Of a stretch of 64,000 bases of DNA, positions 11,070 through 21,293 are shown piece by piece. Source of the DNA: Meconema thalassinum (taxonomy: Eukaryota; Arthropoda; Insecta; Orthoptera; Tettigoniidae); contig OX336393.1 in assembly GCA_946902985.2 (NCBI GenBank), forward strand, positions 47,011,131-47,075,130, read 5' to 3'. Within the stretch, counting starts at the first letter, position 1; the number at the start of each line of letters is the position of its first letter. Under the pieces are notes generated by a model. It was given only the letters and a program-made list of their open reading frames with translations, had not been told where the DNA came from and searched no databases. The position numbers and the translations under genes were made by a program.

Positions 11070-11342
11070 ATAATAATAATAATAATAATAATAATAGTAA
11101 TAATAATAATATTAATAATCCCGTGGGGGTTTCAGCCTGTTCCCCTATTGGGCGCGTCCCAGGTGGCGGATAGGGAGGCTCGCCGGACTTGTCCGGAGGT
11201 TTTGAGGGAAATATTATACCTCTCGCGGACCAAAAACAGGCACAGCTTGACAACATCTTCAGCAACCTCTGAAGCTCACTACTTCAGTTGTAACCATGAC
11301 ACCGACAAATATCGATGTCCCCACTACTTTCAACTTGTTAGC

Positions 11343-12788
11343 ATGATGGAAACAACCTACAATATAACTACCCCAGGCCCTAGTAGACATACTAGTTATT
11401 TTTCTCGGTCATCGGATTCTGGGGGACCGAGAACATCATGCGGGAATGTATCGGAGCTTCCCAAATCTCTTCGCCCAAAATGCAAAACTTTCATTGGTAG
11501 CTTAAACATCAACACACTTCGGAAAACTGGCAAGTTAAAACAATTAACAGACATGTTGGATAACTTCAACATCCAAATTTTAGCACTACAGGAAACCAGA
11601 TACACGGATGAAAATCATTTTGAATCAGGAAATTATAGAATTTATAAAGGCAAGCCAGCAATCTCCCTCCATATGAAGCCACTACAATTTGGCACTGGAT
11701 TCACTGTCAGAAAAAACATTATAAACTCAGTGCTTAACTTTTCCTCGCCTTCTGAAAGAATTTCAACACTATCCGTTAAATCAGGAAACAAAGCTTATAC
11801 GCTTATTAATGCGCATGGACCCACCAACAACTACAATCGTAAAGATCCACAAAAGGTGGAAGACTTCTGGGAACTTCTGGAAGAAACGACAGCCATCATT
11901 CCAAATCATCACATAAAAATCCTATTGGGAGATTTTAATGCCCAAATTGGTAGAGAAAGGAAATTCAGGACCATTGTAGGACTATATCCAGCACACAATA
12001 GAACTAATAAAAATGGAGAAAGATTACTTGATTTTTGCAAAACTTTTGATCTCAAACTAATGTCAACACATTTCCTGGCACTTCCACAGAAGAAAAAGAC
12101 CTGGAGATCCCCTAATTTTCACTTAGGAGAATTTCAAATAGATCATGTGGCTATTTCCAAAAAGAATCAAAAAGAAATTATGAATGTCAAAGTCAAGAAA
12201 GGAGTCATTGACTCTGACCACCATCTATCCTTAATCAAGGTAAAATTTCAACCAAACAGGTCCAAACCAAAAATAACAAAAAATCTGCGCGTTGATCCAG
12301 AATTTCTTAAACAGAACGCCAGTACTTTCCAAGAAAGTATCCCTACTCACGATTCTTCTGGCTGGTTAGAACTCAAAGATATACTTTCGAAAGCTTCTCA
12401 AAACATTGGCACACCGCCCAGGAAACGCAAGCATAGGTGGTGGAACGAAACCTGTGACAAGGCTATAAACTTCAGAATTAAAGCTTGGCAGAATTGGAAT
12501 TCTCACAAAACGGAACAAAATTGGCACGAATTCACCAAAGTACAGAAACAAACCTCTAAAATCATCAGATCTGAAAAACGCAAGTACGATCACTACAGAT
12601 TGGCTGAAATTGAACAAGATTTTACTAAAAACATTACACGAAACTTCTACAAAACCTTCAGAGAAGAATTATCAAATTATCAGGCACCCAGTCTTTGCTT
12701 CAAACGCCCGGATGGGACATTGGAAACAAATAATCAAGAAAATTGCAAACTTCTATCATTATTATTTCAAGGATCTTTTAAACTGTGA
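11343..12788 (+). pseudogene. RTE endonuclease domain and linker, frameshifted at the end
   Basis: This is the apurinic-type endonuclease that nicks target DNA for reverse transcription. I chose ATG 11343 because the upstream frame is only the TAA run and leader. Counting from that Met, conserved positions are asparagine in SLNINT (53-58), glutamate in LQETR (E84), LLGDFNAQIG (D197, N199), QIDHV (D267, H268) and the closing SDHHL (D292, H293). All catalytic residues appear intact. The linker contains RWWNETCDKAINFRIKAW. Near 12740-12780 the frame is lost: the continuation (NFYHYYFKDLLNCES) reads in the next frame, and the original frame meets TGA at 12786-12788. Similarity to vertebrate CFDP2-like proteins reflects a shared RTE origin. 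Confidence 0.88.
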
Positions 12789-14466
12789 ATCCCCTAAAGA
12801 ACAAATCATCTTTGAAAAAAAAAAAAAACATCCAACCAAGATTCAGAACCCCCAACATTGGAAGAAATTAAAGAAATAATCCATGGACTCAAAACTAATA
12901 AAGCCCCAGGGGAAGATGGTATAAATGCCGAAATGCTGAAGATAGGTGGTGAGAACGTAGCCCGGAAAATCCACTCAATTCATGAGAACATCTGGATCAC
13001 CGAAGAAATACCTGAGGATTGGAAATGTGCGCTAATCCATCCACTGCACAAGAAAGGGGATAAAACCAACATCAATAATTATAGAGGAATTTCCTTGATA
13101 CCAGTTATTTATAAAATTTTCTCCAAAGCCCTGCTCACTAGACTTGAGAAACAAACAGACCGTCTGATTGGAGAATACCAGGCAGGTTTCCGAAAAGGAA
13201 GATCATGTACGGAACAAATTCTTAATCTCAAAACTAATGCGCAAAACCAGACAGACAGTCATTACCTTTGTAGATTTCAGAAAAGCATATGACTCTATAG
13301 ATCGTCAAACACTTTTCAATACTCTAGAATAATTTCAAGTGGATAGAAAAACAAGAGAATTAATCAGACAAACACTAACTGGCAATACGTCAAAAGTTAA
13401 ATTCCTCGGCGAAATATCTGAGCCTTTTGCAATTAACACTGGGGTCCGCCAAGGAGACGGATTATCTCCGTTACTGTTCAACCTCGTACTTGAGAAGATA
13501 ATCAGGACCTGGGAAAAGGAAACTAAGGGAATAACCCTTGGCAGACTACTCAAAGATAGAATTCATGTATATTGTTTGGCCTTTGCTGATGACATAGCAT
13601 TCCTTTCTAATAACAGGCAAGAAGCAATTCATTCCATTGAAAAATTACATGAAATTGCCATCAAAACGGGACTTCAAATTTCTTATGAGAAAACTCAGTA
13701 CATGGAAGGAGCCTCACGATACTTAGACGGACAACCTATGAGAACTAAATTCGGCAAATTCTTTCAAGTGAACGAATTCAAATATCTGGGAGAAATTATT
13801 CAGCCCTCTGGTTTAAACCGTGAAGCAAATAAAGAGAGAATTTCCAAATTACAGAAAGCTTACAGAATCACTTGGAATAGGTATAACAAAAAATCAATAT
13901 CTCGGAAAGCAAAACTTAGACATTATAATACAGTAATCAAACCGGAGGCGTTATATGCATCAGAAACCTTAATCATTGGTGGCAAATCTTTAACCAAAGA
14001 GATTGAAAAACAAGAAAGGAAAAGTTTACGAAAAATGTTTGGCCCAGTTTTTATAGAGGGAATCTGGAGGAAAAAGTCATCCCAGGAAATATATCGCCAA
14101 TGTGAAAAAATGTCTCATACTATTCGGAAAAGACGATTGAAATTTTACGGGCACATTATCAGAATGAACAATGGCAGATTGACTAAAAGAATTCTCAACT
14201 TGGCCCTCTCACTAAAAACCAAGAACAGCTGGCTACGTGAAATTGAAACAGATCTCCAGGAAATCAACATTTCAGACAATATTATACAGGACAGATGCAA
14301 ATTCAGAACCCTAATCGACAATCACCAATTTGAAGACAAACCCAACATCAGGACCACCATAACTTGGACAGAAGACCGAAGAAAGGCGCTCCGCGAGTGG
14401 ATGAAGAGATTTTGGAAGGAAAAGAAGGCCAACACATCAGCTAAACATGTTCAACCGTGCTCCTGA
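12789..14466 (+). pseudogene. RTE reverse transcriptase, broken by frameshifts and a stop
   Basis: The domain order is complete. KTNKAPGEDGINAEML comes first (12888 on), then HPLHKKGDKTNINNYRGISL (fingers) and GEYQAGFRKGRSCTEQ. Next is palm motif A VDFRKAYDSID (about 13271-13303), then GVRQGDGLSPLLFNL (13441 on) and the catalytic box FADDIAFLS (about 13582). FKYLGEI and the C-terminal RKRRLKFYGHI and WTEDRRKALREW follow. Breaks I can see are a shift across an A run at about 12817-12829, a shift near 13240-13265, and a TAA stop at about 13330 between motif A and the next helix. Both catalytic aspartates of the box remain. Stop at 14464-14466. Confidence 0.87.
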
Positions 14467-14485
14467 GTCGGGCATAACGATGCAA

Positions 14486-14487
<2 letters not shown>

Positions 14488-14517
<30 letters not shown>

Positions 14518-14887
14518 TCGTATGGCCTCAGATGCCGGGTGCAAGCTTTGTAATTTGACACCCAGAGGGTAGCTTGCATGTCGAATTTCGTTGTTCCATG
14601 AATATCTATGAAAGTGAAGGAGGTAAGATATCTAAGCTCCTTGAACACTATAGCGCATTCTAGCAGAGAAATGAGGAACTTTGTGTTGGTGGAAACTCCC
14701 GAGATTAATTTTGCCATTATGGACACGGCCTGCTGAAATAAAATGGGTTCTTTGTCATGCCAACATCGTATGACATGCGTGTCGTATTTTTGCCGCCTTT
14801 AAAAAATCACTTACCACGGCCAGGAGCGAACCTGCAATCTTGGGGTTAGTAGACCGACACGCTATCCACTCACCCACCGTGGCAAGC
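14488..14887 (-). mobile_element. tRNA-derived SINE (family S4), copy 1
   Basis: On the minus strand the head reads GCCACGGTGGGTGAGTGGAT (A-box region) and GCAGGTTCGCTCCTGGC (B box). A body of about 290 bp follows, and a TTATTA tail lies at the low-coordinate end (14488-14515). Copies 2 and 3 are at 16549-16955 and 25722-26098. This copy sits directly at the tail of the RTE element, so its tail and the RTE tail cannot be separated. Confidence 0.85.
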
Positions 14888-14929
14888 TGTTAGTGAGATA
14901 CAGAGAATATATAAACAATAGTTCCTTGA

Positions 14930-15870
14930 AGAACTAAAGTCTATTTTCATATAACCTACATATGTTAATTGCCACTATCAACATACGAAATTTAAGATTG
15001 ATTGCTGTAATAGATTCGTAGTTATTGAGAACCGTCTAAATATTTCGGATGATCGCCATGCTGGATTGTTATAAGTATAGGGCATACAGTTATGTACCAT
15101 TAAATTAAAATTGTTGCATAGGTTCATTATTCAAACTTTCACTTCGATCACATGATTACGACACAAGAAATAAAATCTTAATTTTAAAATTTTGCACAGT
15201 CGCCATCTTGAGACAATGTAAACGATTGAAGAAAATTAGATGTTTGTGCATTACAATGTGTATAAAGATTTACTGTGCCATGTTCACTGCGCTCAGATGC
15301 TTAAATCGAGAGAAAAGTTTATTAAAATGTTTCAAATTGGTTTGGCCGCCATGTTCGTTTGGTACTTTACAGGTTTTCAAGAGTTACATACGGTAGATGA
15401 ACTTGTAGTCGTGCCCTTTATCACCGTACAACATTTTAGGGTGATATCAGTAATAGTGTCGGAGATATAGAATGCCGGTGAAATATTTCGCACAGCCGTC
15501 ATCTTGAGGTATGGAAACAATTGAACTAAATTAGATGTCAGTGCATTACAATGTGTATGCACATTTGCTGTACCAAGTTTCATTGTGTTTAGATGGTTAA
15601 ATCGAGAGAAAAGTCTATTTTAAAGTTTCAATTTCTCTTGGCCGCCATGTTGGTTTCGTTGTTAACAGATTTTTGAAAGTCTCATAGCTGAACTTCTAGT
15701 AATGCCCTTTATCACCGTAAAAAAATCAGCGTGATATCGGTAATAGTTTCGGAGATATAGAATGCCGGTGAAATATTTCGCACAGCCGCCATGTTTGATT
15801 GATGAGACGTAATAACATTTGATGGGAACGGTCGGGGTCGGCCGAAATGGTGCTATGACAGATAGAAAGA
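14930..15870 (+). repeat. Repeat family B, copy 1, with ~290 bp internal tandem units
   Basis: The left 280 bp matches 56965-57235 (ATTTCGGATGATCGCCATG and following), and the right end matches 57235-57305 (GGTCGGCCGAAATGGTGCTA). Between them the block GAAATATTTCGCACAGCCG recurs at 15479 and 15769, marking an internal tandem repeat of 290 bp. No coding frame is present. Confidence 0.75.
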
Positions 15871-16020
15871 AATAAGGATAATAATATTGTAATCGGGTTT
15901 CCAAGCTTGAGTTCAGTCTTAAGAACCCCGGCCAAAACCCGGGGCGTGAACTGTATTGGAATAGACAGCAATACCAGCTGACAGTCTTCTTATGTTACAT
16001 TGTCGAAATGTAAACAGTAT

Positions 16021-16475
16021 GTGTCAGGAAACTGTAACATAATGAGACTCATTATAACACTATTTTAAATTATGAAACAATTTCTCCCACCAATCAGAGC
16101 TCAAGACACAGTTGTGTGACCAATTAGGTAATGATACCTTCGCGCATGCGCTCAAAATCCAACATATTTCTGTGTTGGCAAGCAAAGTAAATGGTCTCTG
16201 CTTTCGGAGTGCCTTGACCCACGCATGGGTTCTCTTCAGTCAGCAAAGCCAGCGCGCCCTGTTCACTAACTCAATCCCACAGATATTTATGAATATTTAT
16301 GTTAAAACATATAATAAAGTTATAATTATCGTCGAACATAAACAGTCGTATGCAACTCGCCTATAATGGTAATTAAGACACTCGTATGGAAATTATAAAA
16401 CTCGCTTACGCTCTTTTTATAAACATACTCGTGTCTTAATTATTGCCATTATAGGCTCGTTGCATAATGTACTAT
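16021..16475 (+). mobile_element. Hairpin-ended repeat family C, copy 1
   Basis: The element starts GTGTCAGGAAACTGTAACAT and ends with a long imperfect hairpin: GCCTATAATGGTAATTAAGA pairs with TCTTAATTATTGCCATTATAGG about 70 bp on. Both ends match 31500-32159, while the centre differs. No transposase is present. Confidence 0.7.
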
Positions 16476-16548
16476 GTAGCTAGAAACCTTCCCTGGAGTG
16501 CCCACAACAACTCACTCAAGTTTTATTGCAATCGGATGAATGGTATAT

Positions 16549-16955
16549 AATAATAATAATAACAATAATAATAATAATAATAATAATATCGTATGGCCTC
16601 GGGTGCCTGGTGCAAGCTTTGTTAATTGACACCCAGAGGGTAGCTTGCATGTCGAATTTCGTCGTTCCTTTGAACGCTATGAAAGTCAAGGAGGTTAGAT
16701 ATCTAAACTCCTTGACACTACAGCGCTTTCAAGTAGAGAATGGAGGAACTTCGTGTTGGCGGAAAATCCCGAGATTAATTTTGCCATTGAACACGGCCTA
16801 CTGAATTCAAATGGGTTCTTTAACATGCCAACAACGTATGACATGAGTGTCGTGATTTTTGTCGCCTTCAAAAATCACTTACCATGGCCAGGGGCGAACC
16901 TGCAATCTTGGGGTTGGTAGTCCGACACTATAATCACTCACCCACCGTGGCAAGC
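16549..16955 (-). mobile_element. tRNA-derived SINE (family S4), copy 2, with 11 bp target duplication
   Basis: GAATGGTATAT flanks it exactly on both sides (16538-16548 and 16956-16966). The tRNA-like head is at the high-coordinate end and the TTATTA tail at the low end, so transcription is leftward. The sequence is close to copies 1 and 3. Confidence 0.93.
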
Positions 16956-17040
16956 GAATGGTATATGAACGCATAGGAGGCATACACACAGGCAAGCTAT
17001 CACGTAACATTGATTTATATATAGATTAATTATTGTAACG

Positions 17041-17340
17041 TGTGATTCATAACAAATACCCAAAGTACCTTGGAGTGACACTTGACAGAACACTGTCATT
17101 TAAACAACACCTAACAAACACTGCAGCCAAATTGAGGTCAAGAAATAACATCCTACAAAAACTGTGTGGTACAACATGGGGTTCCACTGCGTCTACCCTC
17201 CGATCAACTGCCCTAGGTCTTGTATACTCAGCAGCAGAATATTGCAGCCCTGTTTGGCTAAACAGTAGTCACACGAAGCTAGTAGATGTTCAACTAAACC
17301 AAACTATGCGGATAATTACTGGTACAATCAAGTCCACACC
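17041..17340 (+). pseudogene. Jockey-like reverse transcriptase fragment, left half split by the giant palindrome
   Basis: An open frame encodes KYLGVTLDRTLSFKQHLTN, RSRNNILQKLCGTTWG, GLVYSAAEYCSPVWLNSSHT and IITGTIKSTP, the post-palm region of a Jockey-superfamily enzyme. It breaks off at 17340, exactly where the palindromic element begins. The same protein resumes in frame after the 6 bp duplication at 25043 (TPVFWLPVLS). The 5' end is truncated at about 17040. Confidence 0.88.
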
Positions 17341-20300
17341 AGTAGGTTAGTAGTGCCGATTCTAACTCCCCCCACCACTACTCCCAATGCGAGCCGATAA
17401 TTCCCGAACCCGTTGTCGGAGATTCACGAATGAGGTGTCGTTGGACTCGGGCTGACGGGGGCTTTGCTATGGACCACTCATTTCAACCCCTAAATAAAAC
17501 CTACCCCTACTAGGGGGTGAAATTGTAATTTTTAGTGAAAGTCTCTTTCCAAATGTGACATGTATAAGCTGCGCTGCTAAAATGAACTTAAACGTGGTTG
17601 CTCATATAGTGCATGCGTTATTCTGGCTGCCGCTATGGATGAACATTCTTGTTTTTGTTTTTTACGCATGCGCACTGGGGATTTTTGTAAGAGGGCGAGC
17701 TCTTTGAAAAAAATGATTGATAAGAAGAGGTTTTGGTGGTGAGGAGAGAATCAGATAGTCGCCTACTTTCCTACGAAGTTTGCCGATATGTCTCAAACGC
17801 AAGGTCGGATTTGGACGTGTGACGTGTCAAATCGCTTGTCTCGAAGCCCTATACATGTTATTAATAGGTTAGAGTTTTGAGAATGAGGGAAACAGGCTTT
17901 TTTGGGGTAAAACCATGATTTTAGACTTTTTCTGATATTTCACGAATGCATGGTCGGATTTGGTCCTATGACGTGTCAAATGGCTTGTCTCGAAACCCTA
18001 TGTATTTTGGTAATAGGTTAAATTTTTTGAGAATGAGGGAAACAGAATTTTTTGTTGTAAAACCGTGATTTTAGACTTTCTGTTATATCTCACAAACCAA
18101 TAACGCCAGAGACGTATACGAGGGGTCGTAGGACTCGGGGTGACGCCCCTTTCCTCTCCCCTTTCGAATATAGTATTTATGTTTAAAAAATGCGAAAGGG
18201 TCTAACGACACTTTTGTTGAAAACATTTTAGTTTTTAAAACTTTTTCTTTTAATCTGTCTAAAATGTTCATGAAGAGTGGTTGCAGATAGAGACGATACC
18301 ACTGGACACGTGTTTCAACGAAGCTATTACTGGCCACGGTGGTGATATACCAATACAGTATTCGCTATTTCGATGAGACGGCGGGTCGAGGGTTCGTTTT
18401 CCGATTTTTCCTATGATGGAATACCTAATACCTAAACCCCCTAAAGGGGGTCTTTAACATGTAAACGATTATGAGTGACATGACAAATGATAATTCCTTG
18501 ATCAGATGAAGTTAGCTTTAGATAGAACAAACAGAACTTGGTTATATGTTGCTTGAAGTGAGTATAGAAAACAAACTTGCTGGGGGCAGACTGACAGGAT
18601 GTGGATGTTATTTGAGCTTATTGGAATGCATTGACTTGACTTGACAACAGGGCAATGAAAAAAGCACAGAGATGCTGAGGACACTTGAAGGTCAAACGAT
18701 ATGGCAACTATGGTGGGAGGGGGAAGCGAGGATGATGTCGCCGATCATGTTCAATGTTCAATGAATGAATTTAAATTTTGCGAAGCATTGTTCGGAGAGG
18801 GTCATGTGACGACTTGTTTTAAGGATATTTATTTTTCCGATCTTTCTTATGGTGGTCTCATTGATTGAAATCATCCAAAACTGCTAGGGCATGGCCTTGA
18901 GATTTTATAAACTGATAATGGGATTTTGACATACAAGGTCCACTCAGAACTTGACATGATGTCATTCTTTTTATGGCTTATGAATTTCCCCAAAAAAGAC
19001 CCAAAACAACAAGATCATAGACTTTTGCTTTTCTTAATATATTGCAAACCCATAATGTTAGATGTTTACTGTGAGTGATGAAACCTAGCTAGGTAAAGAA
19101 AGAATTATTGTGGGCTACACGTATGGTGACTGACACGTCTTTGACCATTGGAACTTGTTTTCAGATCTGAGTGTAGTACATAGGGAGTATAGGTTGTAGG
19201 CATGGCTTGACAAACGGTGCACACAAAATTCAATTTATCGATTCAAGAATTAAGAGTAGACTATCATTAATTAATTGGTTAAAGAGTGTAGCTAAAAATA
19301 AAAAAATGGTCACTACATTAAACTAAACTGAACCAAGTCGAATCAAACCCAACTGAACCAAACCAAGCCTAAAGCAAACCAAACAAGAACAAGCCAAGGG
19401 CTTAAGTGTAAAACTTGTGGGGGAATGCAGTCATTGGCAATGTCCAAAGAAGGGGATAACGCTCTACCTTTAGAGGGTGAGGTAAAGCTAGCGCATGGTG
19501 CTAATGCATATTCCCAAGTACATGAACCACACACACACACACAACTATCCTATGCTGTTTTTATGAGTTGACTGTTAAAACTTACTCAGTGGTTACTGAG
19601 CAAGATGGTCGCTACACACAACAAGCTTTAAATACTTGAGGCTAATAATCTATACACACACACACGCACTCGCTTGTTCTAAACTAAACTGTCTCGCTGG
19701 CAGTGCTCACACAGTAGGCAAATGACAGAAATGCTTGGCTAACCGAAATACAATCATTTTCGGTTGTCTAATGATACCAGCTAGCCATTACATGCTATAG
19801 TGGTGAGCACATGTGCCTCTTGCACTGGAGATCGTAACTCGATTTCTAGCTCTAAGGCCTAGAACGAATCAAACTAAGAAAGAATGGTATGGTGACGCAG
19901 TAGTTAAACTGTTAGCCTTTCAATAAGGTAGACTAGGGTTTGATTTTGGGTTAATATACATGTCATAAACAAACAAACAAAAAAAGCGGAGATAATGTTT
20001 AAAACTGATTACACTTGTCTCTTTTCAAATTATTACTTAGATTACAAATACAAAGGTGGACTGGGTTTGATATACAGTTAATGCTGCCTATCGCATACTA
20101 GCCTGTAAGAAAGCCAAACAAGCAAAAGGCGTAGGTAGAGCAGTGGTAAAATCACTATGTGTAGAGAACTACCTAACGGTTTTATGAACTGGCAATGCTA
20201 TGTCGCATAAACAGTGCAGGATACAATCCGGCAACCATAATTTTTATCTTGTGGAACAGAGAAAATGCAATTTTACCTTGATGGATAGGAAATGAGTGCA

Positions 20301-20616
20301 GATGAATGACCTATGCATTAGCCTACCATAGGGTTATAACCACGAGGTGGAGGTGTGACTTTTATATTTTATTGTTTAGAGACATGGCTTTTTTGTAACC
20401 AGTAGATTTAGTATTTTGTAAATATTCATTCTTGTAATTGTAAATAGTGGAAACATTTTTTTGTAATAGTAAATGTTAAATGTATAACTAAAAGTTATTT
20501 GGGATAAGTGTGCATGTCAAGGATAAATAGCGTGGTTGTATTTGTTTTCAAAGACAGGTATGGTTGTGTGAATGTATGACTACAAATAGAATGATAGAGA
20601 GAGAGAGAGAAAGCTT

Positions 20617-20655
<39 letters not shown>

Positions 20656-20812
20656 GCATTGATTTTTCAACCAAAGCAAACACGGCAAGGTAGGATTGTG
20701 GGGTAATTAATGTATATAGCAAATGGTAAATAGTATACTATATTTTTTTAACACTTGTGTTTTTTTAATGCAGCAGTAGATAGGTGTTATTTTGTAAAAC
20801 AGTCTTACCTAC

Positions 20813-20850
<38 letters not shown>

Positions 20851-21113
20851 GCCTATATGTTTTTGGAAACAAACAGAAAGAGAATGCACTATTGCCATGG
20901 CCAAGCACTTCCATTAAAGTGATTTCAAGAAAATTTAAATCAGCAAATGTGTGTTTTACAAAACTAAACATTCAGCATGGACTAAATAAATCATAAACGT
21001 GTCTTCTGTGATATGGAAAAAATAGGAAATCCATGTTTCCATATCAACACAATTTAAAAACTTAAAACTGACATTTAAAAAATGTAAATGGGAAATTGGC
21101 AAATGTGTAAACA
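17341..21113 (+). repeat. Left arm of the palindromic element
   Basis: The contents in order are the terminal segment, a block of about 150 bp in tandem (17787-18085), a GT-rich and CA-rich microsatellite area (19530-19660), GAGA and GTGT runs (20598-20650) and a GTA run (about 20813-20850). Several tRNA-like stretches occur (for example 18330-18400 and 19887-19950). Compared with the right arm I see only scattered substitutions plus differences in microsatellite length. Confidence 0.9.
17787..18085 (+). repeat. Tandem pair of ~148 bp units in the left arm (mirrored at 24298-24596)
   Basis: GGTCGGATTTGG, GACGTGTCAAATNGCTTGTC, ATAGGTTA and TGAGAATGAGGGAAACAG appear in the same order in both units. 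The unit edge CTCGGG/CTGACG-like text also resembles the terminal 17393-17460 region, so the arm itself was partly built by local duplication. Confidence 0.7.
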
Positions 21114-21293
21114 ACAAAATGGAAAATTCTTGTTTCCATATCACGAAATCCAAAAACTTTAAACTGACATTTTCAAATCGTGTACATGGAAATTGACAAA
21201 TGGCAATGTGTGAAATGTGAAAATGAAAAAATATGAACAAATGGCTATCATTATTTAAAAAAAATAAAAAACCGTCGTGTTCTATCGTTAAAG
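21114..21293. other. Central spacer of the palindrome
   Basis: The 180 bp spacer is not palindromic. Its left part is a diverged tandem copy of the inner arm end: GTTTCCATATCA at about 21035 recurs at about 21132, with ACTGACATTT and ATGGAAATTG-like blocks behind it, a step of about 97 bp. It would be the loop if the arms paired. Confidence 0.8.

Larger units (their letters stand above)
11118..14485 (+). mobile_element. Near full-length RTE-type non-LTR retrotransposon
   Basis: The element is about 3.4 kb, the normal size of RTE-group elements. It has a short GC-richer 5' leader (11118-11342), one long coding region for endonuclease plus reverse transcriptase, and almost no 3' untranslated sequence before an AAT tail (from about 14488). 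A TAA run (11070-11117) precedes it. Frameshifts and a stop break the coding region (see the two entries below), so it cannot move on its own. Shorter relatives in the window are at 366-728, 7300-8325 and 36520-36796. Confidence 0.88.

Noticed and set aside
729..16590. Polyisoleucine-containing frames over ATT/AAT runs (for example at 729-772, 8327-8383 and 16549-16588)
   Set aside because: Microsatellite translation only.
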